Below are positions 34,644-47,221 of a stretch of 64,000 bases of DNA, in pieces. Within the stretch, counting starts at the first letter, position 1. The number at the start of each line of letters is the position of its first letter. Made by a program: the position numbers and the translations under genes. This DNA comes from Prostheceraeus crozeri (lineage: Eukaryota; Platyhelminthes; Polycladida; Euryleptidae), in NCBI GenBank assembly GCA_907163375.1, contig CAJQUW010007472.1, positions 310,472-374,471 of the forward strand, written 5' to 3'. A model generated the notes under the pieces. That model was not told where the DNA came from. It did not search any database and worked only from the letters and a program-made list of their open reading frames with translations.

Positions 34644-36466
34644 CCAGGGGCCTGTTTCATAAAATAAATCAGTGCTTTATATCAGTAGTTTTATCAGTGT
34701 GGAAAATTTTCTGCGTTTCATAAAATAAATATAAAGCAGTGATTTAAATCAGTGATTGAAAGCAGTCGAAATTAACAGCGTTTCACAAAACCAAATATTA
34801 AGCAGTGATTTATATCAGTCCCACACTGCTTAAAATCAGTATTTTAAGCAGTCTGCAAAGGAATTGCGTTTCACAAAGAAGTATCAGTAGCGCGCGAAAA
34901 TTGAAAATATGGAAATTCACTGATAGAAATGTGAAAATTTCTATCAACATCTTGAGGTTGATAAATCTGTGAATGATCATCGAGAAAGTTATAGAAACTT
35001 AAAATATCGGAGAAATGATTGCAAATACAACTTAAAAATGGGAAAACGGCTTTTGATTTTCAATTTTACTGTCAGTAACAAACTATTTGTCAGAATGGTA
35101 AATTTGGATACTGTTTATTGAAAAATTCTTCCTTTGAAAAGTGGCAATGCTGTGACGATAAAACGTCCGGTAACAGCAAAATTATAAAGGGTTGCTTTGA
35201 GGGCTTCGATTTCTTTCGTGTAATGAGGTACGGCATGTCATGAAATCATTCCAATATTAAAAGACGTTAAGGTATTGACTTTTACATACATCGATGACAG
35301 CTAGAAAAAAAGATTCTCAAATATTCCACCATTTGCCTCAGATTGACTTCTCTAATTATTATTTCAATTACTGTCAAACATAGAGTAGGTATATTAGGTA
35401 GAGTGGAAACTCCGCATTTATTAAATCCCCAATGTATATACACTTTTGATTTTATTAAATGAACTCGAGGTGAATGCAGTTGGAATTGTCTCCAAATGTG
35501 AGATATGCGCATTTGTGCAGTTTGAAGAAATTACAACAGAATTGACTGATTATGACAGTATTTAAAGCAGATGGAAATGAGATTATTTTACAGATTGTCC
35601 GTGTCATGACAGCCTCGGAGCGGTACTGTTTGTTAAATTAGCAACTCGATGACCCCATTGCTTTCATGCTGAACCACAAGAGAATCTTTTTAAGCGCGAT
35701 CTTGTCTCAAGCAGCTGGTAGAGCAAAATAACTGAATCAAAGACAATGATCTCAATTAACTTTGAAAGATGTAAATGGGTGCACATCACTATTCAGATTC
35801 AAGAAGTGAAACATGAATTTACTCAATCATAAATTCATGCCGATGAAAATTGAATCAAAAATATGAAATTTCAGCCACGACAGCACAATAAAATCTCAAC
35901 TTTGTATGAAGACTTCCATTATAATGCCGTTCATTCTTGATCATCAGCACAATTTCCGCTTAGTTGCGATGCTTGTTAGCGAATATTCATTCCTTTTGAT
36001 ATCCAACTTGTTTCATACTTCTTACAACGGGGAGTCATGTCGGTAGTAATTAAATTGGCAAATATAGAGGTTTTTCAAAGCTGCTCAAATAATGTTTTGG
36101 ACCACAGGAACGTAATCTCCGAAAAAACAATCTTTTCATATAAAAATTTCCACTGTATACAGATACTTTTTCAAGTCGACACTCTACCTACATATTTACT
36201 CTATGCTGTCAAAAATTATTTCATTTACGAAGAATTATCCACAATTGTTTTAATCACTCAATCACACTGATATATATATCAGTGTTTTCATCAGTCCGAA
36301 ATCTTTATGAAACGCTATATGTATCACTGATTAATTTAGACTGCTTAATCTTCAGTCGGAAAATTAATTTTTATGAAACGCAATTTAAAGCAGTGCTTTA
36401 TATTTCACTGCTGAAAATGTTACTGATACATATCAGACTGCTTAATTTTATGAAACAGACCCCTGC
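34644..36466. mobile_element. PIF/Harbinger-type element with TTA duplication
   Basis: Its inverted ends begin CAGGGGCCTGTTTCATAAA (left) and, complemented, CAGGGGTCTGTTTCATAAA (right). TTA flanks both sides (34641-34643 and 36467-36469), the TWA-type 3-bp duplication of PIF/Harbinger. Subterminal zones have many copies of ATCAGTG/AGCAGTG and GTTTCAYAAA. It has no transposase gene, and its right half was interrupted by the CATAGAGT-family insertion. Confidence 0.8.
35379..36205 (-). mobile_element. hAT-type MITE, CATAGAGT family, copy B
   Basis: The ends CATAGAGTA and TACTCTATG are inverted, each followed inward by the GGTAGAGTG block. Identical 8-bp direct repeats CTGTCAAA flank it (35371-35378 and 36206-36213), a perfect hAT-length target duplication. 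It is inverted relative to copy A, 1.8 kb away, and is the innermost member of the nest. Confidence 0.92.
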
Positions 36467-37272
36467 TTAAATCGATATCAAATCATTAGGAAAGTTGATT
36501 TGAAGTAAAACAATGATGTTTGCGTGTACCAAGTTGACATAACCAATCCTTTGAGTGTCTCTCAGCCTAAACACATGCGAAAATGTGGTGTTTTTTAATT
36601 CAACGATATTTAGCACAGCATCAGTTGTACCATGAGTCGGTTTTACGATGTTTGCTGTCGCCATGTAACCTCATATGATTGATTTTTATGAAATTTATTT
36701 ATTCCATGCAGCATAACTCTCATTTTTATTCTTTGTTTTAAACTTATCCATGCCCATCGGAAATAGGGCTACACTGAGCCATAATTGTTACATTATTAGA
36801 CCCTAAAAACAGCTGTGGAGATCTCAAACTCATCAACTACTGATGTGAAAACTTTGCGAGCAGTCTGTTTTTAGTGTTGAACTATGAATATGCAGACCAG
36901 TCATGCACGATCATGTGCGAAAACAAAATATTCACATTTTGCGATCTTCTAACATAACGCAGATGCAGCAGCATGATGTAAACATTGAATAATTGAATTT
37001 CACACATTGTGCATCATTCTGGACATACGCAAAATCATTTTTCATCTGATAGTAAAAATTTTGTTATGGGAATTTCTATAGCCTCTGAGACCTGAGGGGG
37101 CCTATCTACCATACTTCTACTGATTCAATTGAAATGAAGCAACACATGCAGATTCACTGTCAGAAATGATGATTTTGTATGGGCATGAGCGGTTGATATA
37201 TCGTCAGCACAAAAAGTGAAATAGAAGAATATGGCTCCTTGGTCCACTGGACCACCCTCAGGTCTCTGAGAG

Positions 37273-37616
37273 TTGATGCAAAACTCTCTTTGAAATGATT
37301 GAGAACACAGCGCTGCAAATCTGAACACCAGAAAAGTTGCAATCAAGGTACAAAGAGCCTTGAAAATCTCTTATTAAGGAGCTGCTACAAATCTACTACG
37401 AAGTATACTAATCTTCGATTACATACCCCCATTTCATATCACAACCCCTAGAGAAGCATCATCGGTGCGATATATCTGTTGTCTTTAATCCGCCCCTTGC
37501 ATGCTCGAGTTTGGGGGTTACAAAGACGGGAATAGAGGGCGCGACATGAGTTTCCCATCTACTGTTTGTTTTTCTGAATATTTATTCTTTTGGTCCTTAT
37601 CAACCACTATTTTGAA
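37273..37616. other. Intergenic, nothing recognised
   Basis: Short unannotated stretch between the nested transposons and a SINE fragment. Confidence 0.4.
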
Positions 37617-37785
37617 TATCGAAAGAGAATAACAGCTATTAAGTCAATACAAGACACCAACACCCTTGCTTCCCCGACCGCACCCGCCTGACCCAGGAAT
37701 AGAACCGGAGTCCGCGGTGGAGACGAGCTCGCACCTTCTTCACTAGGCCTTCACTCGCATTCCTTTTGAACCGTCAGCGTGGCCA
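37617..37785 (-). repeat. tRNA-Glu-like SINE, rearranged single arm
   Basis: On the minus strand it has the SINE tail, the B box (degenerate, GGTTCTATTCC) and the A box region, as in 4132-4740. The tRNA head is then cut short and joined to CTTCACTCGCATTCC plus a second short CGTCAGCGTGGCC piece. It is a decayed, rearranged copy. Confidence 0.8.
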
Positions 37786-38899
37786 CTGTATGACTTGAAA
37801 AGTTACCTTGGTGTACGGTAATTGCTACCGGGTTAATTGCTAGGTTAATGAATTATATAAATGAATAAATTAATTTATCATGCATCAATCAGAGTGAAGC
37901 TGCCCTGGTTCATAGCGGGCTCATTTGCGGATAATAGCAATGCTAATACTCAAGCATTGACCTTTGCTTTTTGGTTCGAAATCGCCGGAGTAGGACTTGT
38001 CAAAGCAGGGATATCGGAACTTGATGAAAGTTGTAAAGAGTTGTGGTATCTTCATTTTATCGGCAACTTTGTCGACCAACTGTCCTCGATCATTGTCCTA
38101 CCAATCATGTGCGAAAATGGTAGGCGTTCTTCGGCTGGATAGAAGCAAGGAATGACAATAGACAACACACAGCTGTTGTTTTTCAACTGTTATCGAGGCT
38201 CTTTCTTATCAATAAATTGATTTTTTATTTTTCTTCTCAATAGATCGTAGTTGCTCCATTGTTTGATAACATAGTGATCCACTGCCTTTGATAGACAAAA
38301 GTCTTGGGATACCTTTAAAAATCCTTGATTTAGCTGCACTTTAAATATGAATTCTATGGATCTCAAAACTCCGAGAAATTGATGATCCCAGGATCCCGGG
38401 CATTCAAAATATATCACTGAACACTGTGCAACATGCCCGCTGAAGTTATGAGCGGATCGCTAGCAGCTGCTACCAGTCGCCGATGGCAGAAGAATGGCGG
38501 CTATTAGCGCTCGAAGTATTAGCGATCCACTTGCGGAAACTAGCGATAGATTTTAATGTGACACCGCTATCCCTACGGAAATTGAATTTCAACTGGTTTT
38601 TATATTCATCATTCAATTTCCTTTGAGCTTGTCTCCCCATTATTGCTGTAAGATCACTACTGCTCACAGTTTTGCATCCATTACAAAGCTGAGGCATACT
38701 TTACATCAGGGGATCCGGACCGTGGCATCCTTTTCACGGACCGCAAAGGATCTCGGGATGAACACACTACACATGACTTCCTTGTAGTTTTCTATTCGAT
38801 CAGGCTTAATCTGTCCTGTAGGATGGGAGTGGGATACCATATTTGAACCACACTTGAGTTCTACGTCTGCGAAGAGTGACTGGTATCATGTAGTAGTAA
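37786..38899. other. No gene recognised; open frames of unknown value
   Basis: A + open frame at 37861-38142 (93 codons) and minus frames at 38190-38417 and 38470-38697 (75 codons each) are longer than their neighbours but show no recognisable domain. They are not called as genes. Confidence 0.35.
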
Positions 38900-39715
38900 A
38901 CGTTTATTGATTGAATGAAAATCATCAGTACAAGGCTATACATTAGCAGAAAGAAAATGACGCAGCAATGGACGAAAAGACACAAAAGTAATGTAAATTG
39001 ACGCAATATAAAATATTAAAGTCAAAGTCAAAGACGATTATATAGACGTGTACAGTAAGGAACAAAAGAGTTGAGTCGACGGACAGTTTTAGCTCGGGGG
39101 ATGAGGAGTTTTCCGGAGTTGACCATACCTGGTCGAACCGAGAAATTCGGAATGTGGTCGGGTTGCTGTATGGAACTGAGAAACTTCATTGCCTGATGAT
39201 CTCTTCGTATGGATACAAGAGTAAAACTATAGCCACCACAATCATTTCCGCAAACTATGCGATGGCAACGACGACGTAGTCTTTCGATTTTATTAGACTC
39301 CTTTTGACACATACCTACGAAAAGAGGGCTGCAAAACTCCAAAGTACATAGAACAAATGCGTTATATAGCATCATAAGAGCTTCTTTGTTGATTGAATTT
39401 TTCAATGTACGTAATATATAGATTCTTTGAGAAACTTTTTTGCAGATATCATCAATATGGGCATCCCAAGATAAGTCCATCTTGTAGGTAATACTCAGAA
39501 TGCGCAAGCGATCACATAAATCAAATGTACAGTGAAAATCGATTGGACTGTTTTTTGAAATGAGTAGCATTTGTTTTTCTGCAATTTAATTTAAGACCAT
39601 TAGACTCACACCAAGATCCAACGTGACCAATTTCAAACTTGATCAGTTCATCAATATTTCTGTAACGATTTATAGGCATCAGCATAACAACGTCTAGTAA
39701 CAACTATCTCTAGAT
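38900..39715 (-). pseudogene. LINE reverse transcriptase C-terminal relic
   Basis: A minus-strand frame (39028-39570) contains LSWDAHIDDICKKVSQRIYI followed by LRTLKN, then an NAFVLCTLEFCSPLF block. These match the region after the catalytic motif in CR1/L2/Jockey-group LINEs (W..Hi..i..K.s.rl..LrrLk, and sileYc.pvf). Upstream, 39521-39703 carries WCESNGLKLNCRKT, the conserved W...N.L.LN..KT block. The two lie in different frames. In sense, AATAAA is found close to the 3' end (about 38906), so the copy keeps its 3' end and is truncated at 5'. Confidence 0.8.
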
Positions 39716-42207
39716 GGCTATTTTACAAGAATGTTTCACAGCTTATCTCATTTCAGTATTTTTCCTGTTGGAAGCTGTCACTCAAAATTGCCTGATAGAA
39801 CAATGAAATTGCTTAGTAGTATTTTAGCTTTCAAGACTATGTCGTTACCTTGATACAAAATTCTTTTTGAAATATTATCGCAATCAAAGGTCACTGCGAA
39901 GTGCAAGTAGACAGATCAGTACAAGAGAGAAGTATCAAATATTTGAAATCAAACGCTTGTGTTGTGAATGAATCAAAGGGCAATATTTATACGAAAAGCT
40001 GACATAAAATTAAAGGATTTTTGATTTAATAAAATGATGCTTAAACAAATCTTCAAATTACTAAGTGTGAATTGCACAATTTGTTGTAATGATATTCCTT
40101 ATCACATCATTTCTTGCAATTTACATACCTATTATGTGTAAAATTAGACGGACTCCTCTGTTCATCAAAATTTTAATCTGGACTTCAACAGAATCAGCTT
40201 GAGATGATAACTCCTGCTTCTTCATTATCTCTTGAAGTCACAGATTTCAGAGTAGTTGGCAGGTCGCAACATTTGCGATGCGTTTTGATGCTCCTTTTTA
40301 TTTTAAGATATTGCTTTTTCTATGTTTGGGTTTTTGGGAACTTATAATTGCTTTATAGGCTTGCGTTTGATAAGAGCACTTAAAGTTTTCATTTATCTTT
40401 TATTGGCTAATGACGTCAAAATAAGACAAAAATAACTTCAACTTCTAATGCTTTTCAATTAAGATTATTACAATTGACTCTGCTTATTAAAATCGCGGTT
40501 GATAAATTCACCAAACAACCGTAAAGCGATGTTCAACTCTATTCATCTCTATCTACATGTACTTAAAAAATAAACTTGTCTAAGAAAATCATTCCGTTAA
40601 TAGAATCATTCAATTTTGACTTTATGAGATTTTGATAAGCGGAATCTACGCATGACAATACCGCAAATTTCGTCTAAAAATCCAAATCTGAAAGGTCAAA
40701 CAACAAATAACCGATTTAGATTTCTGTAATTTGAGGCAGGGTCACTGATGGATTAGTTTCCTTGAAAATGTGTGACGTTGTCTATACGCAGTTATATTTT
40801 TGTCTCCTTGAAGATGACACGATACTTCTTTCTCTCGGATAAACTGAATAGAAAAAACTGAGTCGGCATTTTAATCAGCATGAAATTGAATGGTGAGCCG
40901 ACGTTTAAATATCGGGATATCTCCTGCTTAAGCAATATAATTATGTTTGCCAAGTGATATCAAAATTCTCATTTTGCTAAGGAATCAGGAATAGGATTAG
41001 GATTAAGAATAATGTGCATGCAAGATAAAATGAAAACATGCCTAGTTGAAATTCTGCATTTGATCCTCGCCCAATGCACATACGCATGTAATTCAAGCAC
41101 GGATAAATGTACTTAGCCCTGCTGCATTGGCCAGTTTTCATGAAGTTTGACAGGCACTGGCATCGTATGAGTTATGATGCTGGAATAAACACTAGAATTG
41201 CGCATGCGCCAATACGCCTGCAGGCCTATAGATGAAGCACTGTTGACGATCCACTTCATAACGCTGCAATTGCTGGAAGCAGGCATCCACTCGCATCTGT
41301 TAGCAGGAATATTTCATGCAGGGACGAATGTGTACTCGGTCTGTCATGTCTTGTATTACCTGGCGTTATGTATCCATCGTGTTTTTAACTATTTTAGAGA
41401 ACTATTTTAGACCTGACTGGTTGATAACGGGTGCCAGTAATAGGGCATATTATATGACTTCTAACGTAGAAGGTAGCAAATGCAAGTTAACTGCATTTAC
41501 CGGTGTAGTAGCCTGATATCTTGGATTGCAGACCTATTGCCATTTGAAGAGCAAAGCAATTATTCAATAACATTCATCCTAAGTAAAAGTTGTAAGTTCC
41601 TGGAGGTATTAAGACTTGATTTTGGTCTATCGTGCATGTACAAGGTAGACGTGATGTGATATAGAATATCCCCTAACCTAGCTGCAAAGTCGGCTAAGCT
41701 TATCAAAGAGATATTTTGGCTTATGGGAATTGTTATGGGAAATGATTGGAAATTTTGAAAATGGCATGGGAATGGGATTTCCCATTGGAATCCTATAGGA
41801 GTAGGACGAAGAAATCTCGTCCTACGGCAAGCCTACATACTCCAACCTATCTGAAGAAAAAAAGAAAGTTCACCGGCAAATTTCTTGATACTGTATGTTA
41901 ACGGAACTGTGAAAGAGAGAAGTCAACCGCTTTCGTCGAAATGTCTCATGAACAGAGGTCAGTGATGGCATTAGCTAATTTACTGGCGCCTTGAATTTCG
42001 ACATTAGTGAACGAACAATGAGGAACAACCGTTGCTGCAGTGTTCCGAAGCACCGTTCGTTCGATGAAACGAAAACCGGAGCAGACAAGCCAGGCTCCAA
42101 GACAGGATGAAGGCTTTCTCATCACAGTACTGCACCGATGGTCACTCTCAATTCAAATGAGCGGATCGGTCAGAGGGGTTCTGTTGAATGGCCACCTCGT
42201 TCTGTAC
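39716..42207. other. Intergenic, nothing recognised
   Basis: About 2.5 kb of AT-rich DNA. Open frames near 41198-41516 show no domain. No terminal repeats or RNA genes are seen. Confidence 0.4.
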
Positions 42208-43474
42208 AGATAAGATCTCGATTCTTTCATGAAGACTTCCATTATAATGCGGTTCATGAAATTCCCTTGATAATCAGCTTCATTTCCGCTTAGTTGTGAT
42301 GCTGGTTAGCAAATATTCATTGCATTTGGTATCCAACTTGTTTCATATTACTTATAGACTATGTTCGGCAATGACTTCATTTTATTTTCTTATAATGAAA
42401 ATATACCATTTTTTAGTGGAATATACGTAGGCCTGCATCGTAAGCAGATCTAGTTATACGAATTTTTCGATTTAAACTGCTGCCATGATACTTTTGCTGC
42501 TCTTAGCAATGAAATTGAAATTAGATTGCATGCAGCATCGATATATTCCAAATAATGGAAGAACGAAGAAAACAGTTTAGTCATGCAAAGTTTCTTGTAT
42601 ATCAGAACTTAGGTGGGGCCTATGCCCTATACATTGGACATCGCAAGTTTTGATTTAAGCTTTATAGACTCGAATCACAGATATGCCTACAATATGCAGT
42701 TGGTTAGGCCAACAGTACAACACGAAAATATTTAGGTTACAGTCAAGACTTCAAAAACATCAAGACAGTTGTAAATGAGTTCAATCACAGACTTCTACTG
42801 GAAGTCTGAAGTAACCAACAATATATGAGATATACAATGTACATGTACAGCTAATCCCAGAAAACGGCAGTCTCTATTATCCAGAATCTTAATTATCCAA
42901 GTACGAACTGAACTGTCCAACTTTGACCGAACTCGTATTTCCAAATTTCAAAGTCTCGTTCACAGATTACTAATAATTTATTCATAAGCTTATATCATAC
43001 TCGTATTATGGAAGCTAAGAAAAGTCGGACAAAACAAATTCAAACTAGTTTTTAAATTAGCATTGCTTGACAATCTGTGTGATAAACAGACTGACAGACA
43101 ATAGCATGTTGCTTTTCGCTACATGAATCAACCAGTGGGGATGGACGTAAGAGATTAAATTTGCTTCAATACAACATGCAAAGACTCTATGATAAGAAAA
43201 CATAATTGAACAAAAATTTTAGATGATATCATTTCATATCATTTTTCAAAAATCGAATGATATAAAATGATATCATTTTATCATTGCCGATCTTTGCTTA
43301 TAAAGGGGCTTTATGTCAGTAGTACATAAATTTGCAAAAATTTAGCTCTTTTAAAACTGCTCAAATAATGTTTTGGACCACAGGAACGCAATCTCCGAAA
43401 AAACTGAATCTTTTGACATAAAAATGTATACTATATACAGATACTCTTTTGAGCCGACGCTCTACCCACTATGT
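42208..43474 (-). mobile_element. hAT-type MITE, CATAGAGT family, copy D (split fragment)
   Basis: The parts 42208-42356 and 43297-43474 match the right half of copy B in order (GACTTCCATTATAATGC, then TTTTGGACCACAGGAACG). They are separated by the insertion at 42357-43296. The left half of the MITE is missing. The terminal CTACCCACTATG is close to the family end. Confidence 0.8.
42357..43296. mobile_element. MITE with TCGGCAATGA ends inserted in copy D
   Basis: The ends read TTCGGCAATGACTTCATTTT and, complemented from the right, ATCGGCAATGATAAAATGAT. CTTATA occurs on both sides (42351-42356 and 43297-43302), a probable target duplication of at least 6 bp. The right end contains a strong local palindrome (AAAATGATATCATTTT). 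No protein is encoded. Confidence 0.7.
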
Positions 43475-44248
43475 ACTTACTTCCTGACATGAATAGTCCT
43501 TCCATAATTCCACTGCATTAAGTCTCATTCTCCATAGTTCTGCTATTTGACGTTAAGTTTATGTATAAATATTTAATTTTTGAATTAATCTTGAGTAGCA
43601 GTGAACTCGAACGATGCTATCCCGTCGAAAGATCGCGAATTCATCAAGAATGAGCAAATAGTTTTGTGGTCATTTGTCTCTGCTGAGTTTCAATTGTGTA
43701 TAATAAGGATATCACAGCGAAACTATTGTAAATGCTTTGCATCCGACTGTACGTCAATAGGGAGTTTGCGCTTATTCACAGAAATGATAAGTTCTGATGA
43801 CATTTGATACTAATCTATGTGTTAGCTGATCCCAAATTGTCTGTCATTAAAGCAATGTATCTTTCCTGAATCAATATACGAAGGCGAACTTTAGAGCAAA
43901 ACTCTGTGTTGATTCTTTCCTCTCGATGCTGATAGTGGATGCTGAAATCATTTACTGCAAAGGGTGTGGTCATCTCCATAAAGAGTGATAAAAGAGCGAA
44001 TAATTTCAGACGATGGTAAATACAAAACACGAAGAATGTAATTTTTCAGTATTTCCGATACTTTCATCTCTTATTGGCAACGATTCTCGCAGAAAATGGT
44101 TTAGCATAAATAATACTGCACTGCTCCAAATACTAGAACCATCGGAATGAAAAATTAATGTTTGTTAATTTCATCATTTTGTCAATCTTATTAGGCTGCT
44201 AGCGGTTGGATTTTTCTCCAATCAACTAGCTGATGTAGCAGTCTAAAG
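43475..44248. other. Intergenic, nothing recognised
   Basis: Small open frames at 43601-43807 (+) and 43815-44030 (-) have no recognisable domain. Confidence 0.4.
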
Positions 44249-44695
44249 GTCACTCCCCTGTAACTTTGGCCTAGGCTAAAGCTATTCCCTCCAGGCCAAA
44301 GTTACTCCCTTTTTATGACACTGCTTTCTTTGTTTATTTCGATTTTTTCTAATATAAATCAGGGTTACTTTGTCAATCTAAGCCGGCCGGTTACGAATCT
44401 CGAATTAGATGTCAGAAATAGGAAGTTACTAAGTCAGAAAGCGAATTTAAAGTATAGCAGTTTGAATTCCTAAGTTAGTGGAGCCTAAGGCTGTTTAAAC
44501 ACAACTTTTAGCAGCATAATTTACTGACAATAATAGCTTCTCCGACACAGAAAGCTATATCTTAACAAGTTTTGTGTGGAAATCATACAGTTTTGATGGC
44601 AATCTTTACAAAGAAACCAAAAAATATTTTCCTAGGGGAGTAACTTGTTCCTAGGGGAGTAACTTTAGACTAGGCCAAAGTTACAGGGGAATAAC
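44249..44695. repeat. Foldback/MITE with CCCCTGTAACTTTGGCCTAG ends
   Basis: The left end CTCCCCTGTAACTTTGGCCT is inverted at the right as AGGCCAAAGTTACAGGGG. The motif GGGAGTAACTT and its complement recurs several times inside each end. The interior of about 350 bases encodes nothing. No clear target duplication was found. Confidence 0.75.
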
Positions 44696-45202
44696 ATTGG
44701 TATGGAGTTACTTTAGCCCGGCACACCGGCTTGCCCACGATTTGAGCAATTTTCTAAATAACTTTGTGGATTCGTATCAAGGGATGTCGAGTCACCATTT
44801 TGATAGGACTCCGACTCCGAGTGGCAATTATATAAGCCTAGTTTAAAAAAACTGGCAACCTTCATCATAGAACATAATGGGATTACCTGAACCTATTTTT
44901 TGTGATCATTGCAATATCAATTATCAGTCATTTTCAATGAAAGTTTATCAACTATCCACAATTTTGAATTAATCCTGGCATTTTAATAATTTTGAAGAAC
45001 AACGAAGAAAAGCTTGTATTCCTAAGTCACCACAGCGTTCCACTATTCGTTCTGAAGAACCTGATGGTGTTGACAACATCAGCCTTTAGTGACAAGGGTG
45101 AGAAGTCTTACTTGAACCCTGGGATGAAGGATTGGTACCTTGGTTACTCAGTTAGAATACAAGGTACAGCTGTGATCATGAACTTCGTGTGATTGTTGTC
45201 TA
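44696..45202. other. Intergenic, nothing recognised
   Basis: A short + open frame at 44992-45192 runs up to the next MITE. No domain is recognised. Confidence 0.35.
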
Positions 45203-45892
45203 CACTGTAAACTGTAGACAGCCAAAAATCAGACAAAATAACAGCCAAAATGATCAGATAATTGCAACCGACAGCATGAGACAATGAACAACCAAAAGTG
45301 GCTGTTCAGAGCAGACAAGATGAGACAATTATTCGACAAAATATCAGACAATTCTGTCTACTTTTCTAAAAGTATTATCTCTCAAACTCAAAGTGTTAAA
45401 ATATGATCAAACTATTCAACATCAGTTAATGGCAATTAGTCACTCCTAATCACATAGGTCTAACTCTGCTCTACTCATTCAAACTCGCATTATGAATAAC
45501 TCGGATACTTTACAAGTCCGCTGTGTAAATGATAACTTAAGGGAAGTATATAGACCTTTAAAAGCTGTAAAAAAACATTGTATAAACAGAATTAAAAGAT
45601 AACATCAATACGTCAAATATCTAGACCTGTTATTGCCATGCCTCAAGGTGTATACAAAGAATCCTACTTATTTACAACATTGTATATTCTATAATTGAAA
45701 ATTATCAAGGATACCATCGAATTTCAATAGAAGTGTATATATTAGTCATAAGTAGTATGATAGGCATTAAACGTAATAATGAAAATTAGTTCGTGCGATG
45801 AGACAAAAATTGTCTGATAATACGCAGTAAGTGCCAAAATACTAATGCGGCTCACGAATTGTCCGATAAGTGGCTGTTTACAGTTTACAGTG
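45203..45892. mobile_element. MITE with CACTGTAAAC ends and TA duplication
   Basis: The inverted ends CACTGTAAACTGTAGACAGC and CACTGTAAACTGTAAACAGC are nearly identical over 22 bases. TA flanks both sides (45201-45202 and 45893-45894). Subterminal repeats of AGACAA/ATCAGACA occur on both sides. It shares end type and TA duplication with 61932-62791 but not the interior. Confidence 0.88.
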
Positions 45893-45894
45893 TA

Positions 45895-47221
45895 CAGACA
45901 AATGACGAACAGTTGTCTAATTCGGAGGCTATAAATGTACTACAAGTCAGATAAGAGGAGTTTGAGTTTTTCACATTCAACGCTATGCGACGTTACTAAG
46001 ACTGTCCTTAGGAGCAAGAGAAGATCGTTTACAATGCAACAGTCCCGGGGGTCAACAACAACAGAAATGTGGGGGAAAGAATAAAAGTACCCAAAACTTA
46101 TTTTTTTTCAGAAAAATTGTTCACTGTTTATCTCTATTACATTTTATTTGAATAACAAAACGATTGAAGGGGAAGGGGACTCAACTATTAAACATGTGCA
46201 ACCATTTCGAAAGAATCTACTCGCGAGTTTGTTGTTGAACACTGTGATCCTTTAGCAAACTCGCTACATTAATGTCGCCGATGTTATACACCTTGTGGCA
46301 AAAGCAATCACTCCAGTTTGTTTGTACATGTACACATTATCCATGCAAGTCAAGCTGAAGAGTTCATTAATATAATGACAGAAACAAAGATTTTCTAATG
46401 GCAATTCAGCACACCCTTCATATTTTCATGTGCCAGCTCATTGCTCTTATTATTGAGTTTAAGAACTGACAGTTGATCTGGATATTCTGCAGCACTGGTC
46501 CTCGTATAGGCAAAAGTTACATATTTTCTGCAATTCCCGGTTCCGGAAATTTTGTGTATTTACAGAATAAATGAAACTTATTTCAATGGTCCAATGGCAG
46601 TGCTGAGGCCCGATCAATTGCATTTCAGGCACTGCAGAAGAACAGCATGGAGATGAATTTATTCCACAATAAATGTGTAGACGATGAGGACATTAAATTA
46701 GGGAGTGTGGGAACGGTATTCCAGGATTGGAACCGCCGCCGGCTCGGTCCAATGACAAATTTTGAAAACCGTTAATTCAATTAGGCCTATGTTGACCGCT
46801 GACGACATTGTTCTCTAGTCAATCAAAAGAATGACAACATTGGAATGGAATGCAAATAGCATAATTAAGAGCTCTGATAAACTAAAAACAAAATCTTGAA
46901 CACAACTCTAGAGTTAACTTATGCATTGAGTTTCAAACCCTACTTTATCTCAAACAAAGCTTCCAGAATACCATGAAAAATTTAAACAAATTAAAATGTT
47001 AAAAAAGCCGCATGAATTTTGTAGGCATTGTGCATTCCTTTGCCTGTCTATCGCAAGATTATTCCTTGAATAACTTCAATACATGAAGTAGTTGTAGCAC
47101 TTGGAGCATTCATCATGCAATGAATGATCAATGCAAGCACAGGCAATGCCAGCGGAGCATTGTTTGATAGGTCAGTGGCATGCGATAAATCTGGATTGAC
47201 GTTGTACAGGTGCCACAAAAA
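45895..47221. other. Intergenic, nothing recognised
   Basis: AT-rich DNA with no supported exon, RNA gene or repeat boundary. Confidence 0.4.

Larger units (their letters stand above)
34569..37272. mobile_element. piggyBac-type non-autonomous element (outer shell of nest)
   Basis: The left end is TTAA followed by CCCTCAGAGACCTGA. The right end is the inverted TCAGGTCTCTGAGAG followed by TTGA, one change from TTAA. CCCT-type ends beside TTAA fit piggyBac. Subterminal copies of TCTGAGACCTGAG lie near both ends (34597-34610 and about 37082-37095). It contains the Harbinger-type element at 34644-36466, which in turn contains the hAT-type copy at 35379-36205. No piggyBac transposase is seen in what remains. 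Confidence 0.75.

Noticed and set aside
37861-38142. 93-codon open frame as a gene
   Set aside because: No recognisable family, and no promoter, splice site or poly(A) signal to support it.
43230-43285. Standalone regulatory palindrome around GATATCATTT
   Set aside because: It falls within the right end of the inserted MITE at 42357-43296, which explains it.
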